From NCBI GenBank assembly GCA_000507305.1, contig DF239094.1:62001-126000 (forward strand): a stretch of DNA of 64,000 nucleotides, written 5' to 3'. Positions 10,878-22,160 of this stretch are shown here, in pieces. Numbering within the stretch: the first letter of the stretch is position 1; every line of letters starts with the position of its first letter. Made by a program: the position numbers and the translations under genes. Source of the DNA: Breviolum minutum Mf 1.05b.01 (Eukaryota > Sar > Dinophyceae > Suessiales > Symbiodiniaceae). The notes below the pieces were generated by a model, which was not told where the DNA came from, ran no database searches, and worked only from the letters and a program-made list of their open reading frames with translations.

Positions 10878-11008
10878 ATCCTCGTGCTGCCAAGAGTGCA
10901 GGTGGCAGGGACTGGCTACGGCGGAAGCGCATGCACAACGCAGGAGTTTGGGCCTCCCCAGGGCTGCGCTTCTACCGGAAGCAGCGTGCCTGGTTGGCCA
11001 ATCAGAAG
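10878..11008 (+). CDS. Candidate exon, basic segment
   Basis: Reads PRAAKSAGGRDWLRRKRMHN then AGVWASPGLRFYRKQRAWLA, rich in Arg and Trp. The acceptor GTGACAG gives phase 1; a GA donor (GACTAAG) follows AACCAGAAG-like codons. If the exon ran on it would stop at 11012. No family recognised. Confidence 0.5.
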
Positions 11009-11232
11009 GACTAAGACGTCTTTGTTTCTAGCAGAGTTTGGGTTGTTAAAGATACACCAAAATCACAAAAAGGCCTAGGCAAATTGAAAAGGCATGACAA
11101 AGGCATGCCAATTTCTAGTTCCCTCAAAGCATCCTTGTTGCAAAGCAACAGGAAGGGAATCATGTAAAGTGGTGAGATTCCAGTGCTGTGTGCAAAAATT
11201 GACGCTGAGATGCTCCTGTTTCCACGCAAAAG

Positions 11233-11432
11233 ACTCCCGGCACTTCAGCAACGATCCAACCATACCTTGGAGCCAGTTGGCGGCCGTTTCTAGCCTCAAC
11301 CCGAACGGCACGGTGGTTTCCAAGCACGGCCCCGCCCTGTTAACGGAACGCAGTTGGACCGTACGATGTGCCCAGTGGGTGGGGGATGTACTGTGTGAGC
11401 TGGGAACTAATGTGGCCATCATGAAATTGAGA
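11233..11432 (+). CDS. Candidate exon, 66 codons
   Basis: Reads SRHFSNDPTIPWSQLAAVSS, then NGTVVSKHGPALLTERSWTV and QWVGDVLCELGTNVAIMKLR. Higher GC and complex composition mark it as coding. Acceptor GCAAAAG, donor AGA|GTGAAA. One of the stronger isolated exons; the protein is unrecognised. Confidence 0.55.
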
Positions 11433-11877
11433 GTGAAAAGTGGAATAATTCTTCAAATTGTGTCAAGAGAATCACCCCCCCCCATTCCAAATGGTATTTC
11501 TCGTTTTCTCTGAGAATGTCTACCAGAAAGATCCAGAAAGTACGTGACATGTTTCCGGTGGGCATATGTTTGTATTTTGGAGTGAAGAGTTTGCCGCATT
11601 TATGCTGAATGGGAGACCCTTTTTGAGGCTTTTAAATTTTTGGATTCTGCAAAACTGCTGTATGAAGGACACTTTGATTACAGTCATTTTTCAGCATCTC
11701 ACCATAAAACAAGTCAGTTGTCGTGTTTCGACCTCATAACAAATTACATAATGAATCATAATGATGTGTACAGTGTACGTATATATATATATACATATAG
11801 TATGTTGATCATGTATGTATGTGGCATGTGGACATGAATATGATAAGACATATATACATAATCAAACATGTATCCAG

Positions 11878-12763
11878 ATCTGGCTTTCCAGCTGGCTGAT
11901 CTTCGGATCCCTACCTGGCCCGCAGAAACCTGCTTGCCTGGTGTCTGGTCTCACATCGTAGCTTTAGCTGCTTTGACATGAGACGAATGTGTGAGAGTGC
12001 GTACATAGTATTTATATAAATACGTTGCATACTCCTACCTAGAACCTACAGTATTTCCTCGATTTTGGTGTGTGAACACTCCAAAATCAGATCTTTCTGA
12101 ATCAAAATAGGGGTCTTTAGAGGTCATTTATATAATTTGGGGCTCATCATTTTGCTGAAATTCTCATCCACTCAGCACTTTTAGATCTGACTAGTCGCCA
12201 GAAAGGGAGGCTCAAGCAGGTTGCAGCTGGAACTTCCAGGTTGTGTCCATCCGCATCCAGGTTTCACGTTTTTTTGGGCGGAAACTTGGCAGTTGGGGAT
12301 GGAGTCTTTCAAACATTTTGGTCTCAAACTTGCAACTCTGCATCCCAACTATCTCGTCACACATGTGCTGTCCAGGCTAACAAAAACCAAAAAAGATATA
12401 TAGGTTTTGCTCCTTGACGATCCATGTTTTGGGGATTTCCCATTCCAAACTGGTCAAAGGTGAACCATCAACGTCAGGCATCATGGCTCTTCGCGGCGCC
12501 TTGCAGCTCTCACGATTGCGTATGATGAAGGTGAGGGAGATTGAAAAATTCAGCAGGATTCATGAAACAAACTCATGAGGATCCCCCACTTTCAGTTGTT
12601 TTCTTGGATGTTTTTTTAATATGTCTTGTTTTTTTAAATCAAAGTGCGATGGATCTTCAACAAAAGTCCCGCCAGATCGAGCTTCCGGAGTTCTCAAAGA
12701 GCCGCTTCGCACGCAGGGCCAACATGATGGATGAGGCGAAGTCGGATGATGCAACTTTGGGGG
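11878..12763 (+). CDS. Three candidate exons of one gene
   Basis: Exon 11878-11940 (LAFQLADLRIPTWPAETCLP), exon 12477-12529 (IMALRGALQLSRLRMMK before GTGAGG) and exon 12645-12763 (MDLQQKSRQIELPEFSKSRF then ARRANMMDEAKSDDATL). Each has an AG acceptor and a GT donor and lies on the same strand as its neighbours. Phases between them do not all match, so an exon may be missing. The product is probably soluble and helical; family unknown. Confidence 0.42.
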
Positions 12764-13223
12764 GTAATAAAAGTCAGTTAAAGTTACCAAGTTGCTATAG
12801 TAAAATACATGTAAACATAGATACATAGATGATATATAGTAAATAAGGTAAAAGATAATGGAGTCTTTATATGGAAGATTTTGTAGAATTGTTTTGATAT
12901 TTTTTGGGAATCTCCACTTGTAGCTGATTTCCAGGTTGGAACTTTAAATTGCACCGTGATGAATATGTGATGCTTCTCTAGAAAGGCATAGACTATCATA
13001 GCCACACAGAAAGGATCAATGTACGTGTTGAACTTGTGATTTTCACTTTATTTCCCCATTTTCTCCACTTAAAATCATTGAAATCTTCTGAGCTGTACCA
13101 ACAAAAAATTCCAGCTTCGTTTCCTTGTAGCGAAATGGATGCATGTCACTTAGACACATGGGAAGTGAACGAGTTGTGACCATTTGATGGGATCATCCTC
13201 CAATGAATTCCTGTCGCTTTCAG

Positions 13224-13283
13224 GACCGTGTGAAGTGGTACAACTGGCAGCTTGGACTGGAAGATTTTCTTGGGAGGCTAAAC
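13224..13283 (+). CDS. 20-codon exon
   Basis: DRVKWYNWQLGLEDFLGRLN sits between a good acceptor (TCGCTTTCAG) and a GC donor (GCACATC), phase 0 at both ends. Rich in aromatic residues and highly protein-like. Confidence 0.52.
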
Positions 13284-13412
13284 GCACATCATATAGTAAC
13301 ACGAGTTTTTTGAGGACACCAACATTCCAAGATATCATGGCATATGATGTCATAAGGTGTTGTTGCTTCTGTTGGTCTATATTTTGTGTGTTGGTGTTGT
13401 TGGTGTTGTTGT

Positions 13413-13490
13413 AGTTAAAGTTGTAGTTGTAGTTGTAGTTGTAGTTGTAGTTGTAGTTGTTGTTGTTGTTGTTACTGCTGCTGTTGTTGT
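13413..13490 (+). repeat. GTAGTT/GTT simple repeat
   Basis: Seven GTAGTT-type hexamers grade into (GTT)n and GCT-interrupted units. It lies between candidate exons, probably in an intron. Confidence 0.85.
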
Positions 13491-13510
13491 GTCACCAGTC
13501 ATTCCTTCAG

Positions 13511-13867
13511 GAACTTGGCTTGCATCGCGTTGACTGCGGTGCCATTGACTTGGATGTACACCGTGAACTACCGCACCAGTGAAGAGGCGCGCAGAAACAT
13601 TGCATGTTTGAGGTCACAGGAGATGCTGTTGGTATCCAACGGTATTTCAACATGCAAATAAAGACAGAGCTAATTAGAGGGTAGAAAAATGGATGCAAAG
13701 CAAAGAGAAGATTTTGTCAACACAACATTGTCCTAGGTGGTGTTTTTTTTTCACATTTTTTATTGATATCATGATATCCCTATTTGGGGATTCATGATCC
13801 AATTCGACTTCGGCAAGGTGGAGATGATCTACCGCACCATGGATCCCATGGGGATTCTCAAGTTCAA
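13511..13867 (+). CDS. Two candidate exons, one with a membrane-like segment
   Basis: Exon 13511-13586 reads NLACIALTAVPLTWMYTVNY (a possible transmembrane helix) then RTSEEARRN, with a GC donor. About 200 bp on, 13788-13867 reads MIQFDFGKVEMIYRTMDPMG then ILKFK. The second could belong to the same membrane-associated protein. Boundaries of the second are approximate. Confidence 0.4.
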
Positions 13868-14063
13868 GTGCCCCCCTAGAAGGATGGCCAGGCCTAGACA
13901 TCCATTAGCCTGCAAAAAAAAGTCCTAACTTTATGGAAGATCTGCATAAATCTGAGACTTTCCGTTTTTAATCTGCATAAATCAGGAGTTTCGGTTTTTA
14001 ATGTTGTCATATTCGCTATGCAGGATTTGGACATATGAATCAAACACTTGCACCGGACTGCAT

Positions 14064-14733
14064 TCGCGGAAGCTCGCGGAAGCAATTTTCAGGTTTTTTA
14101 ATGTTGAAGTTTCGCGGAAGTGTGTTTTGCAGGATTTGTGATTTTGTCTTTTACATTTCATATGCGCATCATACAAAGATATCGTCTATAGACATAAGAC
14201 ATATTGCGCATTATACGATGTAATGTATTTGCAATATGTTTTACACACAAGGTGGCCATGATCTTGGTATGTTTTTGGCAAAAATGTTCATGTTCTTTGC
14301 GGAAGCTTCGCGGAAGCAAACCTTTCACGCAGAGGCATTGAAAGACCCCGAGCCCATCCGTATGGAAGATAGGATCATGAAAAATGGTTCACCCATCCTA
14401 AAATGTCACATGTATGTGCCATCTGTGAAGTTCGAAATCTGAATGTATTACTTTGATATTACTTTGATATAGTATGTGTTTTTGACTCGCCAGCCAGTAC
14501 AACCAAAAACATTGTCAGAATGCCCTGCCCACCAACAAATACAAATAACACACTTCCACGCAACCCCTAGATAAAGCTTTCGCGGAAGCTCCCCGTGTGA
14601 CCGCGGAAGCACTTCTAGAAAAATCCTAAAAAAATCTAATCCGCGGAAGCTCGCGGAAGCTGCTGTTTTGAACGTGCTCTCGCGGAAGCAAAAATGAAGG
14701 TCGCGGAAGCTTCGCGGAAGGGTCTGCGGAAGG
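14064..14733 (+). repeat. Cluster of 13 TCGCGGAAGC-like motifs
   Basis: Copies start at 14064, 14074, 14112, 14297, 14308, 14580, 14601, 14641, 14651, 14680, 14701, 14712 and 14724, all in the same orientation. Several are adjacent with a 10- or 11-bp period. Where two abut, GCTTC-GCG-GAAGC forms a 5-bp-stem mini-hairpin. Translated on the other strand they give SFRE/ASFR-like peptides, which inflate spurious minus-strand ORFs. No + exon overlaps them. Confidence 0.9.
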
Positions 14734-14747
14734 GTCGCCATACGTCC

Positions 14748-15647
14748 ATTTAAAATATGAAAGAATAAAAACCAAAAATTTGTAGACTATAGTGACTCCC
14801 AATCTAACAAACAGCAGAGTTTGTTCAAGGTACGACTTGAAGCTCTTTGGATAGATCAGAGGCGGGGTAGCGAGATTCGCACAAGGGTCACAAGCACCAT
14901 GGCTTTCAATTTGCTGTCCTGGTTAGTTTGAAGATGGCATAGTGAATTGGAGATACCTGCCATGATCATCCATGATCAATTTCTTTTGAAAAAAACATCA
15001 TATTTGCAAATGAACAATTTCTATCTATCGCATTCGATGCAAAAACCAACCTTTGGTCAGGAATGAAGTGAGCGGATGCGTTTAGAGTTCAATGAGGTCA
15101 ACGAAATTGAATCTCCATGATGCTTCTTGTTGCTTTGGTCCTAAGATCTTTTTCTAGATGTTTTTTTTAATTTTCTGAAGCTGAATATGATTCAACAGTG
15201 TGGCTGAGTTGCTGAAGGAATCTGAGAAAGACCTCGAGAAAAATTGGCTTCAAATGTTGATTGGTATAATTTTTGAAGCTGCTTACGATGATCGTGAGCT
15301 TATCACTTGGACATGAAATGATATGCAACAGGCCCACGTGGCAAGCGTGTTCAGGGTGTAAACTAGTGACATTTTGGCATCTTCTGCATTTCAAGTTCCT
15401 TAAAGAATGACAGACACCGTAGCATAGGAGGGATTGATCAGTTCACGGATCAGATTTTCAAAGACATGACAATACATTGGAATGCAATCGAAGGCCATCT
15501 TGAATTGCTTCAAGGAGGTAGTATGATATTCAGAGGTACAGTAGCTGAATTTATTTTTTCGTTGTACTTGAACTGCAATTTAGAATATTGATGAACTTTG
15601 TACCTTAGGAATCGTTTGAGGTACGCGTTTCCACACAACTGTATTTG
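14748..15647. other. Mostly intron-like
   Basis: A short possible exon at about 14887-14920 (GHKHHGFQFAVL before GTTAGT). Otherwise AT-rich DNA without usable frames. Confidence 0.35.
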
Positions 15648-15932
15648 TTGAAGCGATCCTGCCTGCGGAATGCTGCGCAGCAAGTACCTCCTGTCCACAA
15701 TCTGAAAACGGTTTTTGAGGATGGAACCTTAGATGATTTTTAGATGTATAATGAGAAAACATATAAATATACAATGTTTGTACATTCAGAAAAATACTAT
15801 CAAGTCATGCCTGTGACAAGACTAATTATATGAATCTATATGATTGGTCCAACATCAAGGAACTGGAGCCTCCAAAAGGCCTGTTGCTGGCGGGCGATGC
15901 GTTTTGGTTGTAGAGGGTAGCTCTCGGAAAAG
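15648..15932 (+). CDS. Two candidate exons
   Basis: Frame 15648-15743 reads LKRSCLRNAAQQVPPVHNLK and ends in a stop after FEDGTLDDF. Exon 15860-15932 reads TGASKRPVAGGRCVLVVEGS and leaves in phase 2 at AAAAG|GTCCG. Unknown; a terminal exon followed by a new gene is possible. Confidence 0.33.
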
Positions 15933-16099
15933 GTCCGACGATGGTCGTGCAGGATGAGTCGCAACCAGGGATGAGAAGGGAACTGATAGGGCCAACATTT
16001 GTGTGTTTTTTTGATACACATGTGATAAAATTGATGTAATTAATTACACCCAAAGTTCTTGGGGTTCTTGGTTTATATCCACTGCAAAGTGACAACATT

Positions 16100-16236
16100 T
16101 TTCCGTTGCCACCAGCCACCGATGGACCGGCTTGGACCAACCGTTTGAGGCGATGGAGCTTTCCCCAGATGCCTTCGAAATGGCAACAGCTCTTGCTCAC
16201 TGGGCCCAGGACCTTTGGATGGAAAAATTTCGCTGA
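16100..16236 (+). CDS. Candidate exon, acidic helix
   Basis: Reads HRWTGLDQPFEAMELSPDAF then EMATALAHWAQDLWMEKFR before TGA. Another open frame overlaps (MPPATDGPAWTNRLRRW), but this one has better composition. Unknown protein. Confidence 0.45.
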
Positions 16237-16621
16237 AGGGTTGGATAAGACAAGAATTCGGAAGTTTATTTGTAGGCGTTTCTTGCTCTTTCTTCAATTT
16301 TGGTTGCCAGTTGAAAGGATCTAGACTTTGCTAACAACGATACAGCGGATGCAAGGTATAAATTATATATGTCCTAGGTGATTGAAGCATGTTCTTTTTC
16401 TATCTAGTTGCGGCAGTTCTGCTGGTCTTGATGAAATGCATCTTCGTATTGTGCACAGTGGCACCTGGCGAGACTCAACTTGCCCTAACATAGCTATCAT
16501 TTACACTACTAGTTGAAGAAATGAAATGAATGATACTTCCTATGTTTTGATAGATCTTCACTATGCAGGATTGTACTTCCATTTTGATCACTGGAAGGTT
16601 TAAAACTCTCCGCAACGCCAG

Positions 16622-16663
16622 GCTGGTGGAGAGATCAATTGGGATGACCTAATGTCCACAAAA
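16622..16663 (+). CDS. 14-codon micro-exon
   Basis: AGGEINWDDLMSTK, phase 0 at both ends, acceptor AACGCCAG, GC donor (GCTGAGG). Confidence 0.48.
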
Positions 16664-16833
16664 GCTGAGGAGAAAGGGAGCGCGGGGTGATTCAAAAATA
16701 TCAGAGTTGAGAAGAGGTTTGGTAGAAAGATGTATAAAGATAAAACATATCAACATCTTTTTTGTTTTTTTTCCATCACATTTGCGAAGGTTGCAATTTA
16801 GACATAAAGGATTTTGCTCCTTGGACATGCAAG

Positions 16834-16934
16834 GAGCCTGTGGTAGAGGATGATGCCCCGCCTGGTGTTGAGACAACAGCCATCGTTCCAAAGATGGCAT
16901 CGACATCATGGTGGGAGCAGGACGATGGCAGTAG
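16834..16934 (+). CDS. Candidate exon
   Basis: EPVVEDDAPPGVETTAIVPK then MASTSWWEQDDGS, phase 0 in and 2 out, with a GA donor. It may extend upstream (EGCNLDIKDFAPW). Acidic linker-like composition. Confidence 0.43.
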
Positions 16935-17042
16935 GAAAGTTGCCACTGCTGTTGGATTGTTTAATAAGGGTTTGGACGAAATTTCACGTTTTCACTCTCT
17001 TGGATTTTTTATATGTTCCGTATCTAGTTTTATTCGTCGAAG

Positions 17043-17299
17043 ACTCAGAAACATACAAGCAGCAATGTCGCACCAAACGAAGCAAATCACAAACAAGCAA
17101 AGAAGCAGACACAAAATAAGATCGACAAGACTGGGGAACGCAAACACTGGTGCTTGTTCATTCACTGTAGAATGTCATGACATTTTGATTCACCTCAAAG
17201 GTTTCCCCAAAAGGTCAATGGTTCCCAGGAGATTGCTCACGATGCTGCTAACGCAACAGCAATGGCGATCACATTGCAGCGTGACCCTGGCACACACAA
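17043..17299 (+). CDS. Two candidate exons
   Basis: 17043-17180 reads TQKHTSSNVAPNEANHKQAK and KIDKTGERKHWCLFIHCRMS; its 3' end is unclear. Exon 17214-17299 reads VNGSQEIAHDAANATAMAIT then LQRDPGTHK before GTGTGG. The ERKHWCLFIH segment has a folded-domain look, but I cannot name the family. Confidence 0.4.
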
Positions 17300-17360
17300 G
17301 TGTGGGGAAGCTTTGTTTATTTGTGTTGATCCATATCCATGTCATTCCATGTCTATCCTG

Positions 17361-17390
17361 TTTGATCCTGTTTGATCCTGTTTGATCCTG
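17361..17390 (+). repeat. TTTGATCCTG x3
   Basis: Three perfect decamers, with a partial fourth upstream. Confidence 0.9.
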
Positions 17391-17509
17391 TTTGTATATT
17401 GGTTCCCGGTTCCCAAATGCGTGGAAGAAGTCTTGAGTTGTGTTTTTTAGTGGCGAAATTAAAATGATGCTGTTGTGAGGAGAGAAAACTCGACCTTCGA
17501 TACTTGGTA

Positions 17510-17776
<267 letters not shown>

Positions 17777-18582
17777 TATTTTTGTTCCCTGCATTTGCGT
17801 TCAGCTTGTATACAAGTGTAGACACACGTGCCAAACCTGGCTGTTTGTGGTAGAGATGAAGAGAAAGCTTAGTAAGACAAGGACAAAAAGAAACAATTGA
17901 AGGTAAGCCGAACATGAAACATCACGATATTCCCACTCTGCGGGGTAAGAAGCTTGGCAATCCGGTGTGTTGTGGTATAGTACCCAAATGTGCTAAATAG
18001 TGGCGAAGGACGGCTGAAACACTTGATCATGCAATCCAAGGGCGCTGCATCCAGTTGCCATGAAACGGTGAGCACAAGACCCTAACAACATCCAACCACG
18101 GCTGCTGGCCATAGAAACACATGCGTAGGGTATCGGATTAGATGACTTGTCGCCATGCCGATTGATGTGGAGCTCTTGCAGAAGATTGAAAGGTTTGCAA
18201 AATGGTTGGATTGGCTTGGATTAATGATTAGTGGCAAGATCCTGGTGCCTACAAGACAGGCCCCTAGCAGTTAGAAGTAGGGTTATAACTCCGCTTATAG
18301 GGGTTATAAACCCAGTGACCCATTTATAAGGCCATTTAATTTATAGGGGCTCCCTAACTCTATGTATAACTAGTAGGGACCCATCTTGTAGCCGTATCAT
18401 GTTATGATTGCCATATTTCCATAAATCCTCCATTGGTTTGGGAGCAGCCTCATATGTCAAAGCATTGGGTTTCCTGATGTTGGATGATTTTTTGATATTT
18501 TTTGTATCTTGATGGAATGATTTCAGGTAGCTATATACTTTCATTTTCACATGTTTGACTCATGACTAACTGGTTTGGTAGC
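17777..18582. other. Intergenic or intron-like
   Basis: A 39-codon ATG frame at 18153 (MPIDVELLQKIERFAKWLDW) may be a first exon. An AT/GGGG-rich imperfect inverted stretch at 18255-18375 (TTATAGGGG motifs) may be a decayed element. Confidence 0.3.
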
Positions 18583-18737
18583 CAGAAGCAATCAAAAACA
18601 CATGCCGTGTTGCCTTAGTGCCACGATCTGTGAAGGCAGCGACAACGACTGGAGCCTGGCTGACATGCATTGGACAACTGCATGAGGTGTTCCTAAGTCA
18701 TCTAAGCAATGCAATGCTAAGCAGAATGCAGAGATAA
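18583..18737 (+). CDS. Candidate terminal exon
   Basis: Open from after TAG: PEAIKNTCRVALVPRSVKAA, then LTCIGQLHEVFLSHLSNAML and a TAA stop. Acceptor TTGGTAG. No family recognised. Confidence 0.32.
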
Positions 18738-19238
18738 TCTATCTGCCATGATTATGCCATGATAATCAGTTGGTTTTGCAAGCTGCTCTTTGTCATCTCA
18801 CTCGATTTTCCTTGATGGTGTTTGTTGTCATCCACCTGTTCTAAAGAATAGAGCAAGATCTGTATGGAACCTTGGTCTTTTGATTCTTCTGAGCTACAAT
18901 GAATTCAAGTCAGGATTTCCCCTTGTCCGGAACGGTGCTGTGATGTGATTTCAGCATCAAGATCCTGCGCAGCTATGAGCTTCAAGTTTGAAGTTTTCCG
19001 GTCAAGGCTCCAATGAATTCCACAGAGTGACTTTAGCATCTAGATTCTAGATTGTGAAGAATTCATGGCATGAGATCTAGGACACAAACCACATGTCAAT
19101 TTTTTGAGATTGTCATTGTCAATGTGATTCAATATATGAACTAATACCTTGTATATAATTATATTATCTCTCTCTCTCTCTATATATATACAATATTCTA
19201 CTATGTTTTGGATTTGGACTAGATTCTCTTCCTGAGCA
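18738..19238. other. No gene seen; (TC)n(TA)n near 19168
   Basis: Upstream flank of the next gene. It holds a CT run passing into a TA run at about 19168-19190. Confidence 0.5.
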
Positions 19239-19268
19239 TGACCATTTGGCCTGCGGCTGTTTGAAGAA

Positions 19269-21725
19269 ATGCGGAAAGTGGCAACCCATGTGCTCCCTGG
19301 CCGTGAGGCCAAAGCCAAACCGGCCATGCCACCACCCAAGGCAGCACCTGTCATGCGTGCACCCGGGTATACGCCAGGTTTCACACCAGTCTATGGTGTT
19401 CCTGGGGTGCCACAGAGGATGGCACCTCAAATGGCTTTTAAGTACAGAACCATGGAGGCATCTGCACCTAAGGCACCAGAAAAGGGGCCGGAGGTTAACA
19501 CACCAAGTGCACCAAGTGCAGCAAGTGCAGCAAATGCACCAAGTGCCAGTACAGCATCAAAAGGGGAAGACCTGCCCAAAAAATCGGAACGTCGAGGTGT
19601 TACGAAACGTTGGGAGGCCGTCCGCGAACGGGCGCTGACTCTCTTAGCTGCCCCCTCCGGATCACCACGTGACGGGGCTTCCCCGCCACAGTCGGCGAAG
19701 CGACGCAAGGGCCGGCGGACAGACGGTGATGCCTATCGTGACCGAGCGCTGACGCTGTTGGCGAGCTCCAAGTCTGAGTCGATGAAGGAAAAGACCAAGA
19801 CATTCATAGAAAAACACCAGGTGGATATTCCATTGAACTCAGAGGCAGATGAAATCCAAGGTGACAAGCAGTCAGAACAGCAAAATGATGAAACTCTTCA
19901 GAAGCCACTGCCAGAGAGTCCAGAAAAGCTTCTTCCCGAGACTTGTGACCAGCCAGAGGGTGTTGATGGTGTTGCTTCTCCAGAGAAGTGCCAGTCTCCC
20001 GAGAAGGAGGATCTTCCAGCAGAAATGTGTGGCACGCCCTCGGAGAGGGGCAGTATGTCCTTGGCAAAGAGTAGCACGCCCAAGAAGTTGGGCAGCACAT
20101 CCCCAGCGAAGAGCAACATACCCGAGGAACCACCAGGTGATGAGACACAACTGGCCCAGGTCCAAGCGAGCATTTTTTGGATTCTGGGCTGCTTGTTCGA
20201 GTGCTTGCTGCTTGGCTTGCTTAGGCATTCATTCTACATCTGATTCTGTCTCATTCACTGCAGACATGTTTGACGTTTCCAAAGAGTTGTGTCAGCAAAT
20301 TCGGCAGAATTTGTTCAAGTCTGCTCATGTACATGTTTGTCATATTTTGTCGTGGTCTGTCGCTTTTGCTCATTTCAAGCCCAGGTTCTTCTCCGTGCGC
20401 CTTTGCTTTTGCTGTGTCAAAAGCACTACCCTCAACGAACCCAAGAGACGTTTTGGCAGTGCCACGGGACCGGCCCCCGCGACGACGGATGGGCTTGTGT
20501 CTGATGAGCCTGTGAGGTGCGGGTTGGGAGGGTTTGCTGGTGTTAGTAATGTGGTTCATTTTGAGAACATGTGAGATATTTGGAGATACTGCATTTTAAA
20601 CTTTAATGTATCTTATTATTTTCAGATATTTTGATACTTGATACTATTCTATTGATATATTCTCCGATTTTCCAATACTAGGGGTTGCCATTCTTGGCAA
20701 CACGCCGGCAGCCATCTGCGTTGCCTGCTTCTTGACCCTTGAACTTTCAAACTAGATGACAGGAAGTGTCATAAAACCAGATCCTTCAGTAATTTGGAAC
20801 AAAGATGAAACAAACAAATTCACCTTCAGTAACTTGAAGAATTTTTATCAACAAGAAACATTTCCTCAGTTCATAATCTGGGTGGTGGCAACTCAAACAT
20901 TTTTTATTTTCATCCCTGGGGAAAGATCCAAAATTTGACTATTGTGTAATATTTTTTCTTCAATGGGTTGGTAAAAAAACCACCAACTAGTACCCACCCT
21001 GAAACTAACAGTTCCCCCCTGAAAATCTTCCCTTGGAAGAGGAGATTCCTATTGGAAACCATCATTTTTACGGGGTGAAATTGTTAACTTTAGGGAGGCT
21101 ACCCTCCAGGGAACTAACATATCCCCCAAAAATGCCATTTTGAAGATGATTTTCCTTTTCCCAAGGTGGGATATGTTAATTCCCTGGAGGGTAATACTTT
21201 GATTTCTGCTGATTGATGGATGGGTAGGTTTCCCTTTGGATGGAGCACCACAGAGCCCAAGAAGCGCTTTGCTAGTGGAGCATCGGCCACTGCAATGCCT
21301 GCGGCCGCAACGCCTGGTAGTGCAGTACCTCCCAGGTTGGAGTTGTAGGGGGGAAAATGTCCAGAATTGTTTGGGGATTGATGGAAATGGTTGAATAGAT
21401 TGGAACATGATTTTAATTCTTGACGTTGGACTTTTAGATAGTTTTAGTTGATTTTTTGAGATTTCAATGTCTTTTTTAGACAGAATACTGAGGGCTGTCG
21501 TGTTTTTGAACGTCTTAAATCGCATGAAACATCATTGAAGCATGATTGAGTGCACAGTCCTACAGGCGGGCACCTCCACGTGGCCGGGGACGACGTGGCA
21601 GCAAGGCAGTGGATCTTCCCGGTAGATGCCTAGGGAGATGCTATGAAACGGCAAGGATTCTGCAAGGATTCAAGTCTAAGATCCCTGGAAGCTGCAAATG
21701 GATGAGAGTTTCTGAAACTTTGTGA
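19269..21725 (+). CDS. Low-complexity Pro/Ser/Lys protein with Arg/Gly-rich tail, five segments
   Basis: Segments 19269-20136, 20264-(about 20303), 20385-20516, 21228-21335 and 21566-21725 chain without stops. The first junction is phase 1, the rest phase 2 at AG|G. Segment 1 has two RxRALTLLA motifs, an Ala/Ser/Pro tract and SPEK-type repeats typical of phosphorylated disordered regions. Segments 3 and 4 are related (STTLNEPKRRFGSATGPAPA and STTEPKKRFASGASATAMPA), suggesting exon duplication. The last reads RAPPRGRGRRGSKAVDLPGR, an RGG-like nucleic-acid-binding tail, and stops at 21723. The end of segment 2 (a GC donor) is uncertain, since the frame stays open to 20516. The start at the ATG 19269 is the first in-frame methionine but may be spliced from upstream. 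An RNA-related role is inference. Confidence 0.6.
20991..21101 (+). mobile_element. MITE family C, diverged copy
   Basis: Left end TACCCACCCTGAAACTAACA, right end the complement of TAGCCTCCCTAAAGTTAACA. Internally it shares CCTGAAAAT and CATCATTTTTACGGGGTGAA with other C copies. It shares the TA at 21100-21101 with the next element. Confidence 0.65.
21100..21193 (+). mobile_element. MITE family C, well-preserved copy
   Basis: A 94-bp element with 26-bp terminal inverted repeats (TACCCTCCAGGGAACTAACA then TATCCC), 25 of 26 matching, beginning and ending in TA. This resembles Tc1/mariner-derived Stowaway-type MITEs, which target TA. It sits in the intron between 20517 and 21227. Confidence 0.8.
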
Positions 21726-22160
21726 TAGCTTCATGGGGGCCATTGGCCAGTTTTGCCTTTCATGTGCCCCTACGGCTGCCCATTTTTACCCGGATCTATC
21801 TCAGATCCAAAAAAAGTCAGCTGTTTCAACTTGATTTTTATTTTAAAGATCCTTTTACCTATGAACAATTATTTGAAAAATGAGTCTAGGTAGATTTGCA
21901 AATATCTCCGGCAGATTTGCAACTATTCTATGTTGTCAGAACTTCTTGTATTCCAATTTAACAATATTATCTTAGGATTTAACATTCTGAGTTTTGTTGA
22001 CATCAAGTTTCAGGGACACCAACGTATACAACTGCCCTTTTTTTTTCTTCTCAATCCCAGATTCTTCAAGGATGTTCAGCAACAACCATCCACCAAAATG
22101 ACATCCCCAACCCCCATCCCTCCCCCAAAAAACGAAGCTTTTGTTCCCAAGCGGGAATGA
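21726..22160. other. Gene 3' flank and unresolved frame
   Basis: A frame from 22062 reads VQQQPSTKMTSPTPIPPPKN and meets TGA at 22158, then continues in the next feature. Confidence 0.35.

Noticed and set aside
14064-14733. CRISPR array
   Set aside because: The repeated unit is only 10 bp, spacing is irregular, no cas genes, eukaryotic context.
14448-14741. Minus-strand frame with SFRD/ASFRG motifs
   Set aside because: Produced by the TCGCGGAAGC cluster; no splice or start support.
20756-20938. 60-codon ORF (MTGSVIKPDPSVIWNKDETN)
   Set aside because: It lies in the intron between RGG-gene exons with no splice fit; plausible as chance.
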